NCBI RefSeq assembly: GCF_041060425.1
Contig: NZ_JAULBC010000007.1
Span: forward strand, 372,001-436,000
Direction: 5' to 3'
DNA: 64,000 nt
Source: Danxiaibacter flavus
GTDB lineage: Bacteria; Bacteroidota; Bacteroidia; Chitinophagales; Chitinophagaceae
Shown here: positions 16,930-26,550 of the stretch, in pieces
Layout of the letters: each line of letters starts with the position of its first letter
How positions within the stretch are numbered: position 1 is the stretch's first letter
Made by a program: the position numbers and the translations under genes
Notes under the pieces: generated by a model
What the model saw: only the letters and a program-made list of their open reading frames with translations
Databases searched by the model: none
Told to the model about the DNA's origin: nothing

Positions 16930-18789
16930 CTACCTGGGTTGAGCATAGCTCACGGCTACGTGATAAGAAGTACCCGGGCGTACGGCAAGCAGCGCATAGT
17001 CTCGTTCTTTTATTGTTCTTACCAGGTATGGCTGGTTTGTATCATTGCTGGTTATTCCATTGATCTTTCTTCCGTTGTATACCAGGGGAATCATGTATGA
17101 GATATTGCTGCTGTGTGATAACGATGAACGGATGTCAAAGAACAGCGTATTGTCCTTCCACGTTATGCCGGTAAAAGCTGCTTCATCTTTAGCCCGCATA
17201 AAATCGAGAAACTTTATTTCCGTCCACACGGGAATGTTCCTGCTGTTTGCATAATCCAGCATTCTCATAAGCGGTTTCTCAGAAAAAAAGTATTCGGCAT
17301 TGTGCGCTTTTACGCTTACGAAGGAATAGACTCCCGAGTCAAGGCTTCTGTCCATCAGCCCCTTGAAACAATTGAAGAATCCATCCTTATCATCATGTTC
17401 CATGTATTGCTGGTCATACACATTATTAAAATGCTGGTACACATCAATCAGGTTGCCTTCCAGATTCGCATACTTCATGGTAAGTCCGCTGCCTGTATAA
17501 TTACCCTGGTTGATACCGAAACTTCCCAAAAAATGTCCCTGGCTTGAACCGTTGTCATAGTGCGCATAATTGCAGTCCATCTCTATTCCATTGTTCTTTT
17601 CAAGCTGCACCTGTGCCGAGAAGTCCTGGTCGCCATGCTCATTTTTTCCGCACCATACAAACCAGTGATTGGTCACCGTGCGCATGGGTTCAACACCATA
17701 ACTGTTCTTAAGCTTGCTGTTTAAATTTTTGAAAACAGTATCCATTGTTTGCCAGTCGGGGTTAGTGGCCTGTTTGGTATCATCGGGATGTCCTGAAATT
17801 TCAAAGCCTTTATCTGCCCAGTGCCGGATCCATTTTTTGGAAATAAAATCGACCTCTTTAACATACAGGGTCATCTTCGCGCCTTTGGCATCCACATCTT
17901 CAAACTGTTTGGTGAATTGCGCCTCCTTCGTGTCTTCGCCGTCATTGTTCAACGTAACAAGGCACTGCAGGGTATCAGGAAAATACCAGAAGCGTGGCAG
18001 CGGCTTTTTAGAAGCACTCATTACTTCAATGCTGTGAGAAAGTAATCTCATCTGCTCATCTGCCTGGTTAATCGTGTTCTTCGTTGTATCCACCCAGCCA
18101 TTGGTAAAAAGGTCCATGGCCCGGATGCCGGTGATCCCGTCCATTTCTTTACCTGCACTATGCAGGTTGCCCTGCCGCGTGTAGACAATGTTTTGTGGCA
18201 GGTTGTAAGCGAAAGCTATTGCATGTCCTTTACCGTAATCATTCATTACAACGGCAGGGTATGGTGTGGTATTAACGGCGTTACTGTACAATGTTGCAAT
18301 TTGCTGACTGCCCTGTAGCATGTATTGGCTGGCCGGCACATGCAATTGCAGGGGCTGCGAAGTCAATCCACGACCGATATCAGTTACCGCATTGATGGCA
18401 ATGTATCCCGTGTCGACGGCACCGGCCGTAGTGGTGATTCCAAACACATTGTTCAGTTTATTGTCCGGTTTGAAGGCAATCAGGTTACCACCTTCATTCA
18501 CATACTTCGTGAGCGTTGAAGCTTGTTGATCCGTTAATGAATCAGCTGTCAGTATCACCACATCAAAGCTTTGTAAAAAAGTATCGGTTATCTTTTCTCC
18601 GCTGAGCGACTCAAGCTGGTATTCACTAAACCCTTCCGTCTTAAGCATCTCGCCCGTGTAAGGGCCATAACTTTTTTCACCTGAAATTACCAGGATCGGA
18701 TTTTGTGAGTACGCTTTTGTATAGCCGGCGAGCATTATTAAAACAGGCAAAAAGAGCGATGATATGGATCTCATATTGCAGTACTTCAT
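16930..18789 (-). CDS. Secreted GATase1-like/deacetylase-like protein, paralogue of the protein at 1-3491
   Basis: A 619-residue protein with a signal peptide (cleavage near AYSQ, residue 29; Met6 is an alternative start). Residues 30-230 form a ThuA/GATase1-like domain (PILVISGEKSYGPYTGEMLK). Residues 260-540 follow the deacetylase-like half of the first protein: KPLPRFWYFPDTLQ aligns with its KPLPRLWFLPKGFK, and NNDGEDT with TGDDHGD. Here the Asp-Asp pair is altered, so metal binding is doubtful. A beta-rich tail ends at AVSYAQPR. It has no FN3, SprB or T9SS sorting domain, so it is probably periplasmic. It sits in the utilisation operon after the PHP hydrolase gene; substrate unknown. Confidence 0.8.
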   Translation of the reverse strand: MKYCNMRSISSLFLPVLIMLAGYTKAYSQNPILVISGEKSYGPYTGEMLKTEGFSEYQLESLSGEKITDTFLQSFDVVILTADSLTDQQASTLTKYVNEGGNLIAFKPDNKLNNVFGITTTAGAVDTGYIAINAVTDIGRGLTSQPLQLHVPASQYMLQGSQQIATLYSNAVNTTPYPAVVMNDYGKGHAIAFAYNLPQNIVYTRQGNLHSAGKEMDGITGIRAMDLFTNGWVDTTKNTINQADEQMRLLSHSIEVMSASKKPLPRFWYFPDTLQCLVTLNNDGEDTKEAQFTKQFEDVDAKGAKMTLYVKEVDFISKKWIRHWADKGFEISGHPDDTKQATNPDWQTMDTVFKNLNSKLKNSYGVEPMRTVTNHWFVWCGKNEHGDQDFSAQVQLEKNNGIEMDCNYAHYDNGSSQGHFLGSFGINQGNYTGSGLTMKYANLEGNLIDVYQHFNNVYDQQYMEHDDKDGFFNCFKGLMDRSLDSGVYSFVSVKAHNAEYFFSEKPLMRMLDYANSRNIPVWTEIKFLDFMRAKDEAAFTGITWKDNTLFFDIRSSLSHSSNISYMIPLVYNGRKINGITSNDTNQPYLVRTIKERDYALLAVRPGTSYHVAVSYAQPR

Positions 18790-18829
18790 TTTATTTTTTT
18801 AAGTCGGTTTTCTTTTCCGGAATCCGGGA

Positions 18830-20164
18830 TTATTTGTCTGTAGTTTCCTTTAAGATCTGCTGATAAACATTTTTTGCTTTCGTGTACCGTTCTGTGACGG
18901 TGGCCAGGTCGTTAGGGAAATACTTGTTCCATTTGCCGCCAGGCTTGATATTTTCCAGGATATTCTCTATCCACCTGACAAAGAATTCCGCATCTTCCTT
19001 TGATGCGCGCACCGGTTTACTATCCACAGTTATATATACGGGTGCCGTGTGTGTTTCGTGGCCGTGCTCATCCATTCTTCTTGCACACAGCCAGCCACTT
19101 TGGGTGAAGTCTGCAGTTGTATCAAAGACCAGTGGTTCACCTGGTTTGGCATTGCCTGCCATGGTTGCAATCACCTTGCCGTTGCTTACCAGTTCTATTC
19201 TACCCGAAAGATCTTTGTTTGCCGTCCATGTAGCTTTAATGCTGACCTTGCCGTTGTTTTTCATCCTGACCTCATCGCCCGGACCATATTTCCTGTTAAC
19301 TTTTAATTCAAGAAACTCATCGTGGCCGTTACGTGACACCACAGTTCGCCCTGCTTTAATTCCATCGATCCATTTGCGGTAGGTGAGTTTGTCTTTTACA
19401 TTGACGTAAGTGAGCAACGTTCCCAACGGTTCATTTTCGTTGCATGGAAAATCAGTTCCTGCCGCCAGGCCAAGGCGAAAACCGCAGTTCAGCAACCTGT
19501 AATAAGCAGTAACAACACCTTCACTAAAGTAGTTGCCGTTATTGGGAGACCGCATTCCATAAACATCTTCAGACACAAAACCGATTGTTCCCAATGCTGC
19601 TTCCACGGGAAAATCAATAGGGATGCAACAGTTCAGTTGATTCTGTATGCTGTCATTTAAATATTCGAGATGGGCAAAGCCACCAATGGCGTTTTGTTTT
19701 CTTGCCCACTCAAGTATTTTATAAGGCGACTCTTCCCAGATCTGGCTTGCATTTTTCAGGCCGAGTAAAACAAGATGCCCGCCGAGTGCTTGTTTGCTAA
19801 AGTTGGTGTAGGTAGCATCCCAATGCCATTCTGTGTCCCAGTGAATAATGCGGCCGGTCCTTGACTGCCTTGCATCGCGGCCGTTTACCTTAGGAAGGTC
19901 CCTTTTGCTGTCGGCCACTTCACCATTGCCCATATCGGCCAGCAGGCTGATCACATCGAGGTCGTTCCGCTCCATCATCCGCACCAGTGAATCCTCAGGC
20001 AGTACAATCGTGCCCTGCCCGCAATTGAGGTGCACATGTATATCCCCTGTATACCAGCCTTTCGGTTCCGGCCTTAAAGATGTTGCGTTACCACTTCCTT
20101 GTGCGGAAGCCCTTGATCCGGCAACAAAAAAACAAATACAAAAGATCAGCAGATATTTATTCAT
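18830..20164 (-). CDS. CehA/McbA-type PHP-domain metallohydrolase, exported
   Basis: I place the start at 20164 (444 residues), where MNKYLLIFCICFFVAGSRA forms a good signal peptide; an in-frame extension to 20326 would overlap the SusD gene. The PHP signature GDIHVHLNCGQG (His43, His45) and later GGFAHLEY and AGTDFPCN give the set of metal-binding His and Asp residues of the PHP superfamily. CehA/McbA members hydrolyse esters or carbamates; in glycan loci related proteins act on phosphate or ester groups, but the substrate here is unknown. C-terminal beta-rich region from about residue 310. It lies 16 bases after the SusD gene in the same operon. Confidence 0.85.
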   Translation of the reverse strand: MNKYLLIFCICFFVAGSRASAQGSGNATSLRPEPKGWYTGDIHVHLNCGQGTIVLPEDSLVRMMERNDLDVISLLADMGNGEVADSKRDLPKVNGRDARQSRTGRIIHWDTEWHWDATYTNFSKQALGGHLVLLGLKNASQIWEESPYKILEWARKQNAIGGFAHLEYLNDSIQNQLNCCIPIDFPVEAALGTIGFVSEDVYGMRSPNNGNYFSEGVVTAYYRLLNCGFRLGLAAGTDFPCNENEPLGTLLTYVNVKDKLTYRKWIDGIKAGRTVVSRNGHDEFLELKVNRKYGPGDEVRMKNNGKVSIKATWTANKDLSGRIELVSNGKVIATMAGNAKPGEPLVFDTTADFTQSGWLCARRMDEHGHETHTAPVYITVDSKPVRASKEDAEFFVRWIENILENIKPGGKWNKYFPNDLATVTERYTKAKNVYQQILKETTDK

Positions 20165-20180
20165 AGATCGGTTTATGACA

Positions 20181-21758
20181 CTAGTAATTGGGGTTTTGTG
20201 TAAGATTCTTACCAAGATCCATCTGGCTTTGCGGCACCGGCCACAGGTAATTTTTAGCCGGATCAAACACCCTGTCTTCAATCTTCGCATGGTCTTTGGA
20301 TGTGTAGGTAACATTTCCGGCAGCATCTATGTTACTAAGGCGGGCACCGTATACCGGTCCATTCATTACTTCATTGCCAATTTTCCAGCGTTGTATATCG
20401 TACCAGCGTAATCCTTCCATGGCAAGCTCCACCCTTCTTTCCCTGCGCAGCAGTGTACGCAGTTGCGCCTGTGTTGCATATTTGGCCTGGTCAACTTTGG
20501 GCAAGCCGCCACGCACGCGCACCTGGTTAAGCGCATCGTATACGGTTTGATCAATCTGATTCTGTTCTATTTTAGCCTCCGCATAGGTAAGCAGTACTTC
20601 GGCATAACGGATAAGCGGTATGTTGAGGCCAGCCTTATAAAGATCCGCAAAATCAGATTTATAATGAATATATTTTCTGCCCACATAACCTGTATAATTG
20701 TACGTTGGCCAGTAATCGAGTGAGTTCGGATCCATGGGATTAAAAATGATACCTGCATACTCCGCTCCGGGGATGATTACCGTTTGCAGCAACCGGGGAT
20801 CACGGTTCACAAAAGGTTTGTCCACATTGTAGCCGGAAGCAGGATCGTCGATCGTTTTACCATTGGCCATTTCATATGCATCCACGAGTGACTGGGTAAT
20901 ATTGACAGAGCTCCAGCCGCCCCCCGGTGTTGATTCCGGCGCCAGTACCATCAGCCCGACAGTCAGGTTAGGATCGGTTTCAAGATAGCCGCGGTCAAGG
21001 ATGATCTCTGAATTATATTCATTCTTCATACGGAAGAGATCCTGGTAGTTAGGGAACAAGCTATATACGCCGAGATCCATCACCTTTTTGGCTGAAACTG
21101 CACTTTCCGCATACTTTTCATTAAACAGCTCCACTCTTGCTTTCAGCGCCCAGGCAGCGCCTTGCGTAATGCGGCCAAGATCTGCTCCCTCATACTTTAT
21201 TGGAAGCAAAGGCGCAATAGTGTCCAGTTCATTTAATACAAACGCCACTACGTCAGCCTTTGGTGAACGTGGTATTTCATTGGCTTCGGTAGTCGTCAGC
21301 ATTTTTGTCACCAGGGGAAAATCACCATATAACTGCGCTCTCTCAAAATACTCATAAGCCCTGATAAAACGCACTTCGCCCTTTAACCTCGTTAACAGGT
21401 CATGATCCATCGGTGTCTTATCAATATTCTCTAAAAACCAGTTGCAGGTGGTAATGGTGGTAAAGTCATATTTACTCCTCCAGCTGTTAGGAGAAAGCAG
21501 TTGCATATTGCCAAACTCCTGCCATCCTTCCCATGGATAAGGGTTGTGCCCGTTATCACTTGCGTCGTCCATATATACCACCCATTGCCCGTCCTCGAAG
21601 TTGGAATATGCCGCGTTGCATGCGGCGATGGCATCGTTGGGGCCGGTCCACAAAGTGGATTCACTATATTCTGTCAATGGCTGCTTGTCCAGAAAATTCT
21701 TATCGCAGGAGGTTATGGCGACGGACAGCATCAATATGATTAAAAGTCTGTTTTTCAT
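20181..21758 (-). CDS. susD: SusD/RagB-family outer-membrane lipoprotein
   Basis: A 525-residue surface glycan-binding lipoprotein. Lipobox AITSC gives the lipidated Cys18. The SusD-like N-terminal part (KQPLTEYSESTLWTGPNDAI), TPR helices (LKGEVRFIRAYEYFERAQLY) and the RagB C-terminus (LNQVRVRGGLPKV, RRERRVELAMEGLRWYDIQRW, NYLWPVPQSQMDLGKNLTQN kept short) are all present. It caps the SusC barrel and captures substrate. It is encoded 23 bases after the SusC gene, the standard pair order. Confidence 0.96.
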   Translation of the reverse strand: MKNRLLIILMLSVAITSCDKNFLDKQPLTEYSESTLWTGPNDAIAACNAAYSNFEDGQWVVYMDDASDNGHNPYPWEGWQEFGNMQLLSPNSWRSKYDFTTITTCNWFLENIDKTPMDHDLLTRLKGEVRFIRAYEYFERAQLYGDFPLVTKMLTTTEANEIPRSPKADVVAFVLNELDTIAPLLPIKYEGADLGRITQGAAWALKARVELFNEKYAESAVSAKKVMDLGVYSLFPNYQDLFRMKNEYNSEIILDRGYLETDPNLTVGLMVLAPESTPGGGWSSVNITQSLVDAYEMANGKTIDDPASGYNVDKPFVNRDPRLLQTVIIPGAEYAGIIFNPMDPNSLDYWPTYNYTGYVGRKYIHYKSDFADLYKAGLNIPLIRYAEVLLTYAEAKIEQNQIDQTVYDALNQVRVRGGLPKVDQAKYATQAQLRTLLRRERRVELAMEGLRWYDIQRWKIGNEVMNGPVYGARLSNIDAAGNVTYTSKDHAKIEDRVFDPAKNYLWPVPQSQMDLGKNLTQNPNY

Positions 21759-21781
21759 AATTCGTTTGTTAAGGTGAATGA

Positions 21782-24700
21782 TCAGAAAGTGAGGTTTACG
21801 CCCAGTGAGTTTACTTTTACCATGGGGTAGCTGTAGCTGTTGCCACCCAGCGGCGATTCAGGATCCACCCATTTGTAAAAGGTGGTAAAGGTGAGCAGGT
21901 CCTTGCCCGTATAGAATACCCTTAATTTGATGCCTTTGCGTGCAAGATAGCCGCTTGAGAAGGTGTACCCCACCTGCAGGTTTTTGATCCTCACGTATCC
22001 TGCGTTACGCACCCAGAAGGATGAAGGCGTGGCGGCGGGGTCGTTTTGAGAATTTGAGTTCCACACACGCGGGAAGCTGGCGTCTGTATTATCAGGTGTC
22101 CAGCGGTCAAGCCAGATACTCGTCGGGTCGCCATCCTTGTCATACAGCGAACCCAGGATGCGGCCGGATACAAATGACTTCACATCTGCTGCGCCCTGCA
22201 AAAAAAGCGCGATATCGAAGCCCTTGTATGTGGCAGACATATTCAGTCCAAAGGTTGTTTTTGGGAAATATGTACCCAGGTACTGCCTGTCCTTGCTGTC
22301 AATTACACCATCGTTATTCAGGTCCTTGTACTTGATGTCACCGGGCCCCACAGGGCCGCCCATTCCATTCTGGCTGGCATGTTTTTCAATATCCTGCTCA
22401 GACTGAAAAAGTCCTTCAGACACCCAGCCATACAAGGCATTGATCGGCAAACCCTCACCCAATATGGTGGATCCGTTGGGAAAAGGACCAGTACCTGCCA
22501 GGCTTGTGATCTCATTCGTGATAAATGAAACATTGGCCTGTGCGTTAAAAGTGAACCGGCGCTTTCTTAAATGATAGCCTGCAGTCAGTTCAACGCCCTT
22601 ATTCTGTACGCTTCCGGCATTGATCACCGGCGGATTTAAGCCGAAAGTATTTGCTACGGGAAGCGATAATAAAATGTTGTCTGTATTGCGTATAAAGTAG
22701 TCACCCGTGAATGTGATTATTCCGTTGAGTAAAACGGCGTCGAGGCCGATATCTTTTGTTGTTGTGGTTTCCCATTTAATATCCGGGTTCACACCATTTA
22801 CAGGAGCGATACCATCCACTGTTTGTCCGCCAAACGTATAGTTCTGACCGGTGGCTATCGTTGCCTGGTAAGGATAGGTTCCTATATCCTGGTTTCCGAG
22901 CTGCCCCCATGAGGCCCTGATCTTCAGATCTGAAAAAAGCTTGCTGGCAGATGAAAAGAATGATTCTTCCGAAATGCGCCAGCCAACAGATGCAGAAGGA
23001 AACAAGGCCCAACGGTTTCCTTTGGCAAAACGTGATGATCCGTCATCCCTGATATTACCTTCTAACAGGTATTTTTTCTTAAAGACATAGTTGATCCTTC
23101 CGAATACTGACTGCAGTGCATATTCAGAAGCGTTGCCGCTGTTCTGCAGGCCCGGAATCGGTCCTGCATCCAGCTCTGACAATGCATTGTTCAGGTAATT
23201 GCGCCTGCTCCCGAAAAGATAGTCGTACTTATTGTGTTCTTGTGAATAGCCGCCCAATACACTTAGATCATGATCCCCGAGCGATTTGTCATACTGTGCC
23301 AACACCTGCAGGGTTAAATTGTCCAGGAAACTGGAATTGCTCGCTACTATGTTCGGTCCTTCCCAAAGGCTCGGCGCCCCGGTTACCGGATCATAATATT
23401 GCAGATCGTTCACCCTCGACTTCGCTTCTATAATGTTGGCCGTATAGCCCAGCAGTGGCTTTATGTGCAGGCCATTAACAACTTCCAGGTCAGCCTGTAA
23501 AATAGCTGACAGCCGGTGGGTTTTATTATAATTGTTGGAGCCACTTTTAAGCACGGCAACAGGATTTCCTTCATCGCTATATCCGTAATACCCGTTGATG
23601 ATGTTTGGCACAACGCGGCCGGTCTGGTTAAGTGTTCCGATCAGCTGCGCGAAATCCAGCCCATGAATATTGCTTATCGGCTCTCTGAATTGTTGCTGCG
23701 AGTAAGCAAGGTTGCCGCTTACTTTAATGCGTTTGCTTATGGCGAGGTCCGTTTTAAAGCGCGTGTTGTAACGTTTAAGGCTGGAGCCCTCTACAAGACC
23801 ATTCTGTGAAAGATATCCTACGGAGAGATAACTCTGCATTTTATCAGTACCGCCGCTGACATCCAGGGCATGATTTTGCTGAAGGCCGTTTCCTGTCCAG
23901 AACAGATCATACCAGTCAGTATTGGGATAATGCTCCGGATCTGATCCATCCTTGAATTTCTGAATTTCCGCATCACTGTACTTGGGCAATTTGCCTTCAT
24001 TTACCAGCGCTTCATTGTACAATGTTGACGCCTGCCAAGATTCTATAAAGTCGGGCCTCGCGGTCATCGACTGCTGGCCGATATCCATATTGTAGTGTGC
24101 GAGTACTTCTCCTTTAAGGGCATTTTTCGTAGTGATAAGGATCACCCCGTTTGCCGCTCTTGATCCGTAGATGGAAGCAGAAGCGGCATCTTTCAACACG
24201 GTGACAGATTCAATATCGCCCGGATTAATATCATTCATAGTAGATACCACACCATCCACCAGCACCATCGCATCACTATTGCCGAGGGTACCAATGCCAC
24301 GAACGCGTATCGTTCCCTGGTCTGCACCCGGCTGTCCATTGTTTACTGTAACGGTTACACCCGCCATCGTGCCCTGCAAAGCAGAGGATACATTGGTAAT
24401 GGGTCTGCCCTCGAGCTCTTTGCCCGAAACGGTAGCAACGGCACCCGTAAGGTTCACTTTCTTTTTGGTGCCATAGCCCACAACCACCACTTCATTCATG
24501 GCATTGTTTTCTGCCATCTTTAGTGTGATGTTTATTTCGCGCGCTGCGGAAACAGTCACAGTTTGATCTTCATAACCCACATAAGAAAAGACAAGCTGTT
24601 GTCCTTTTGCGACACTCATCCTGAAATTGCCCGACTCATCGGTTGTTGTTCCCTGCTTTGTACCGGCGATCGTCACCGACACATTAGACAGCGCCGTTTC

Positions 24701-24829
24701 GCCGTTGGTTATTTTACCGGAAACGGTAATTTTTTCCTGTGCAAGTGCAAATGCACATACGATGGAACACAACGCCAGGAGAAGGATCTGTCGCCGGATG
24801 TTGTTGCAGCGTGTTAAGATTACATTCAT
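21782..24829 (-). CDS. susC: SusC/RagA-family TonB-dependent outer-membrane transporter
   Basis: A 1015-residue protein of normal family length. Signal peptide to about residue 30 (VCAFALAQ). Carboxypeptidase-regulatory-like domain at about 33-112 (GKITNGETALSNVSV). The TonB-box/plug start is VVVGYGTKKKVNLTG, the plug includes DGVVSTMNDINPGDIESV, and the 22-strand barrel fills the rest, ending NSLGVNLTF. Imports oligosaccharides using TonB energy, with SusD as lid. It leads the minus-strand operon that runs to 8702. Confidence 0.96.
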   Translation of the reverse strand: MNVILTRCNNIRRQILLLALCSIVCAFALAQEKITVSGKITNGETALSNVSVTIAGTKQGTTTDESGNFRMSVAKGQQLVFSYVGYEDQTVTVSAAREINITLKMAENNAMNEVVVVGYGTKKKVNLTGAVATVSGKELEGRPITNVSSALQGTMAGVTVTVNNGQPGADQGTIRVRGIGTLGNSDAMVLVDGVVSTMNDINPGDIESVTVLKDAASASIYGSRAANGVILITTKNALKGEVLAHYNMDIGQQSMTARPDFIESWQASTLYNEALVNEGKLPKYSDAEIQKFKDGSDPEHYPNTDWYDLFWTGNGLQQNHALDVSGGTDKMQSYLSVGYLSQNGLVEGSSLKRYNTRFKTDLAISKRIKVSGNLAYSQQQFREPISNIHGLDFAQLIGTLNQTGRVVPNIINGYYGYSDEGNPVAVLKSGSNNYNKTHRLSAILQADLEVVNGLHIKPLLGYTANIIEAKSRVNDLQYYDPVTGAPSLWEGPNIVASNSSFLDNLTLQVLAQYDKSLGDHDLSVLGGYSQEHNKYDYLFGSRRNYLNNALSELDAGPIPGLQNSGNASEYALQSVFGRINYVFKKKYLLEGNIRDDGSSRFAKGNRWALFPSASVGWRISEESFFSSASKLFSDLKIRASWGQLGNQDIGTYPYQATIATGQNYTFGGQTVDGIAPVNGVNPDIKWETTTTKDIGLDAVLLNGIITFTGDYFIRNTDNILLSLPVANTFGLNPPVINAGSVQNKGVELTAGYHLRKRRFTFNAQANVSFITNEITSLAGTGPFPNGSTILGEGLPINALYGWVSEGLFQSEQDIEKHASQNGMGGPVGPGDIKYKDLNNDGVIDSKDRQYLGTYFPKTTFGLNMSATYKGFDIALFLQGAADVKSFVSGRILGSLYDKDGDPTSIWLDRWTPDNTDASFPRVWNSNSQNDPAATPSSFWVRNAGYVRIKNLQVGYTFSSGYLARKGIKLRVFYTGKDLLTFTTFYKWVDPESPLGGNSYSYPMVKVNSLGVNLTF

Positions 24830-24888
24830 AAGTAAAGTTTTAGTATGTTAGTCAGTATGGTTAGCAGTTCGCATATGGGCACAAGGAA

Positions 24889-24900
24889 GCATTCGAATGC
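24889..24900. promoter_or_regulatory. 12-base palindrome in the SusC upstream region
   Basis: GCATTCGAATGC is perfectly self-complementary and lies 60 bases before the SusC start codon. It may be an operator. No second copy was seen near the AraC gene. Confidence 0.25.
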
Positions 24901-24959
24901 ATGTTTCGTTTTTTTCATCTTTTTTAGCCGATGTTCCTTAACGTGTGTCCTGTCTTGTA

Positions 24960-26360
24960 TTAATCGCTGGCAAGCGTAAATATGCAATCCGCGGGTATGG
25001 TTGTAGAGAAGGTCTTGCCTTTTATTTTCACGGCGCCGCCAGGCCTCATATTTTCCGTTTCGTTGGTAACCCAACTTTCAAAACCGGCGACAGCGGGTAA
25101 ATTGTTTAATGTTCCGCTCAGATTTATAGGATGATGCGTTTTGTTGATTCCCGTGATGCTGATCTTTTTTGCTGTTTCGTTATAAAACGCGAGGATAGTG
25201 ACACTGTCACTTTGGTTAGAGACAGCTACCCGGAAGGAACCGGGTGATACAAATCTCGCCACCTGCTGAAATGCATAATAATTTTTTCGTACCGCATAGG
25301 TTTTTGTGGCCGGTTCATAAACCAGGATCCCCCAGTAACTAAAGGGCGAAGGCGCATGGTGTTCATAATAGCTGTCATACCCTTCCCAGATAATGCCGGC
25401 AGTGGCTCCATGTTGCAGGAACTCAAAAAGATAACCGATACTTTTAGCTGCAAAAGAATAATTGTATTCTCCTAAAATGCCATCGTCGCAGCCATTGCAC
25501 CAGTTATTCCATTCGGTCATCCAGTAATCTGTTTTTGGATAAGGCGAATGCTTTAGTGCAGAATCAACGTTTATGTAGTATCCGCCATAACTGTGCAGCC
25601 CCACATGTGCCATTTTAGACATCACCACAGGGTCCTTCATCAATTCCGGGATATACGTATTCAGCCCATTGTTCATGCCGGCAACATCGGGAGATACATA
25701 GCGAATATCGCCCATGCCCAGGCTATCCATCCGGTTGATGAATTTCCGTTGCAGTTTTACATACTGCGTTGCATTAACTGTGGGTCCTTCATTCTCAATA
25801 TCCGGTTCGTTCATAATAGAGATCAAACCAATCTGCAGATGTTTTGTTTTTCGTGCGTAGTAAAAGAATGACACCAGCATTTCAATATATTCATCTTCAT
25901 ATTTTTCCTTGACCACTTTACCTCCCATCCATAAAGGAACCGGGCCCATAAAATTGATCATCAGGTTTTTGGTAACGCCGCGCTTGTTCAGGTAAGCGAT
26001 CATGTCCCAGGCTTTTTGATATTTGGGCGTTTCGTACAGGGCGTTGTAGTAATCCCAGTTAAAAGAAAAAGGATCGTTATTGTCGTTCTTATCTTCCCAG
26101 TTATACACTGTTTCTACAATTACCCGCCATATGGTTGCATTGGCTGAATCGAGCAACAGGTTTAGCGCAGGTTCCAGCTCTTTACCGTCCCAGGCACGCG
26201 TATTTGCATTTACGCCGAAGCCATCTATTTGCTGAAACCTTGCTTCACCATCCAACTGGATGGATACGGCGTTCGGGTTGCTTTTTGTCTGCCCGTAACT
26301 AAGGCTATATACTACACTTGAAAAAATAAGCAATATGATATAAATGGAAGTCCTGGTCAT
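24960..26360 (-). CDS. GH30-like glycoside hydrolase (clan GH-A)
   Basis: Start set at 26360 (466 residues), where MTRTSIYIILLIFSSVVYSL gives a signal peptide; an in-frame extension to 26432 has no such property. The mature protein begins with the GH30-type entry QIDGFGVNANTRAW. Clan GH-A catalytic residues are visible: Asn184-Glu185 (SIMNEPDIE, acid/base) and Glu283 (YWMTEWNNW, nucleophile). A C-terminal beta-sandwich (about 370-466) is usual for GH30. GH30 enzymes cleave beta-xylans, beta-1,6-glucans or glucuronoxylan; the exact specificity is not clear. It lies upstream of SusC, divergent from the AraC gene. Confidence 0.82.
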   Translation of the reverse strand: MTRTSIYIILLIFSSVVYSLSYGQTKSNPNAVSIQLDGEARFQQIDGFGVNANTRAWDGKELEPALNLLLDSANATIWRVIVETVYNWEDKNDNNDPFSFNWDYYNALYETPKYQKAWDMIAYLNKRGVTKNLMINFMGPVPLWMGGKVVKEKYEDEYIEMLVSFFYYARKTKHLQIGLISIMNEPDIENEGPTVNATQYVKLQRKFINRMDSLGMGDIRYVSPDVAGMNNGLNTYIPELMKDPVVMSKMAHVGLHSYGGYYINVDSALKHSPYPKTDYWMTEWNNWCNGCDDGILGEYNYSFAAKSIGYLFEFLQHGATAGIIWEGYDSYYEHHAPSPFSYWGILVYEPATKTYAVRKNYYAFQQVARFVSPGSFRVAVSNQSDSVTILAFYNETAKKISITGINKTHHPINLSGTLNNLPAVAGFESWVTNETENMRPGGAVKIKGKTFSTTIPADCIFTLASD

Positions 26361-26550
26361 TGTATTCGGTTTGTAACTACTCAAAAATAGATGTATAAAA
26401 TAGCCATTAATTACCCGATACCGTCCAATCATTCGCCTATTTTGTTTTTTTTAGCGAGCAGGTCAATTTAACTTTTCCGGGAGCATGCTTAAATTTATAT
26501 TGTATAGGCTTGAAAATTTTATTTTGACACGAGAAACTGCTTACTGACTA

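Noticed and set aside
21782..24829. Many opposite-strand frames within SusC genes
   Set aside because: They are shadows of a high-quality coding frame and show no independent motifs.
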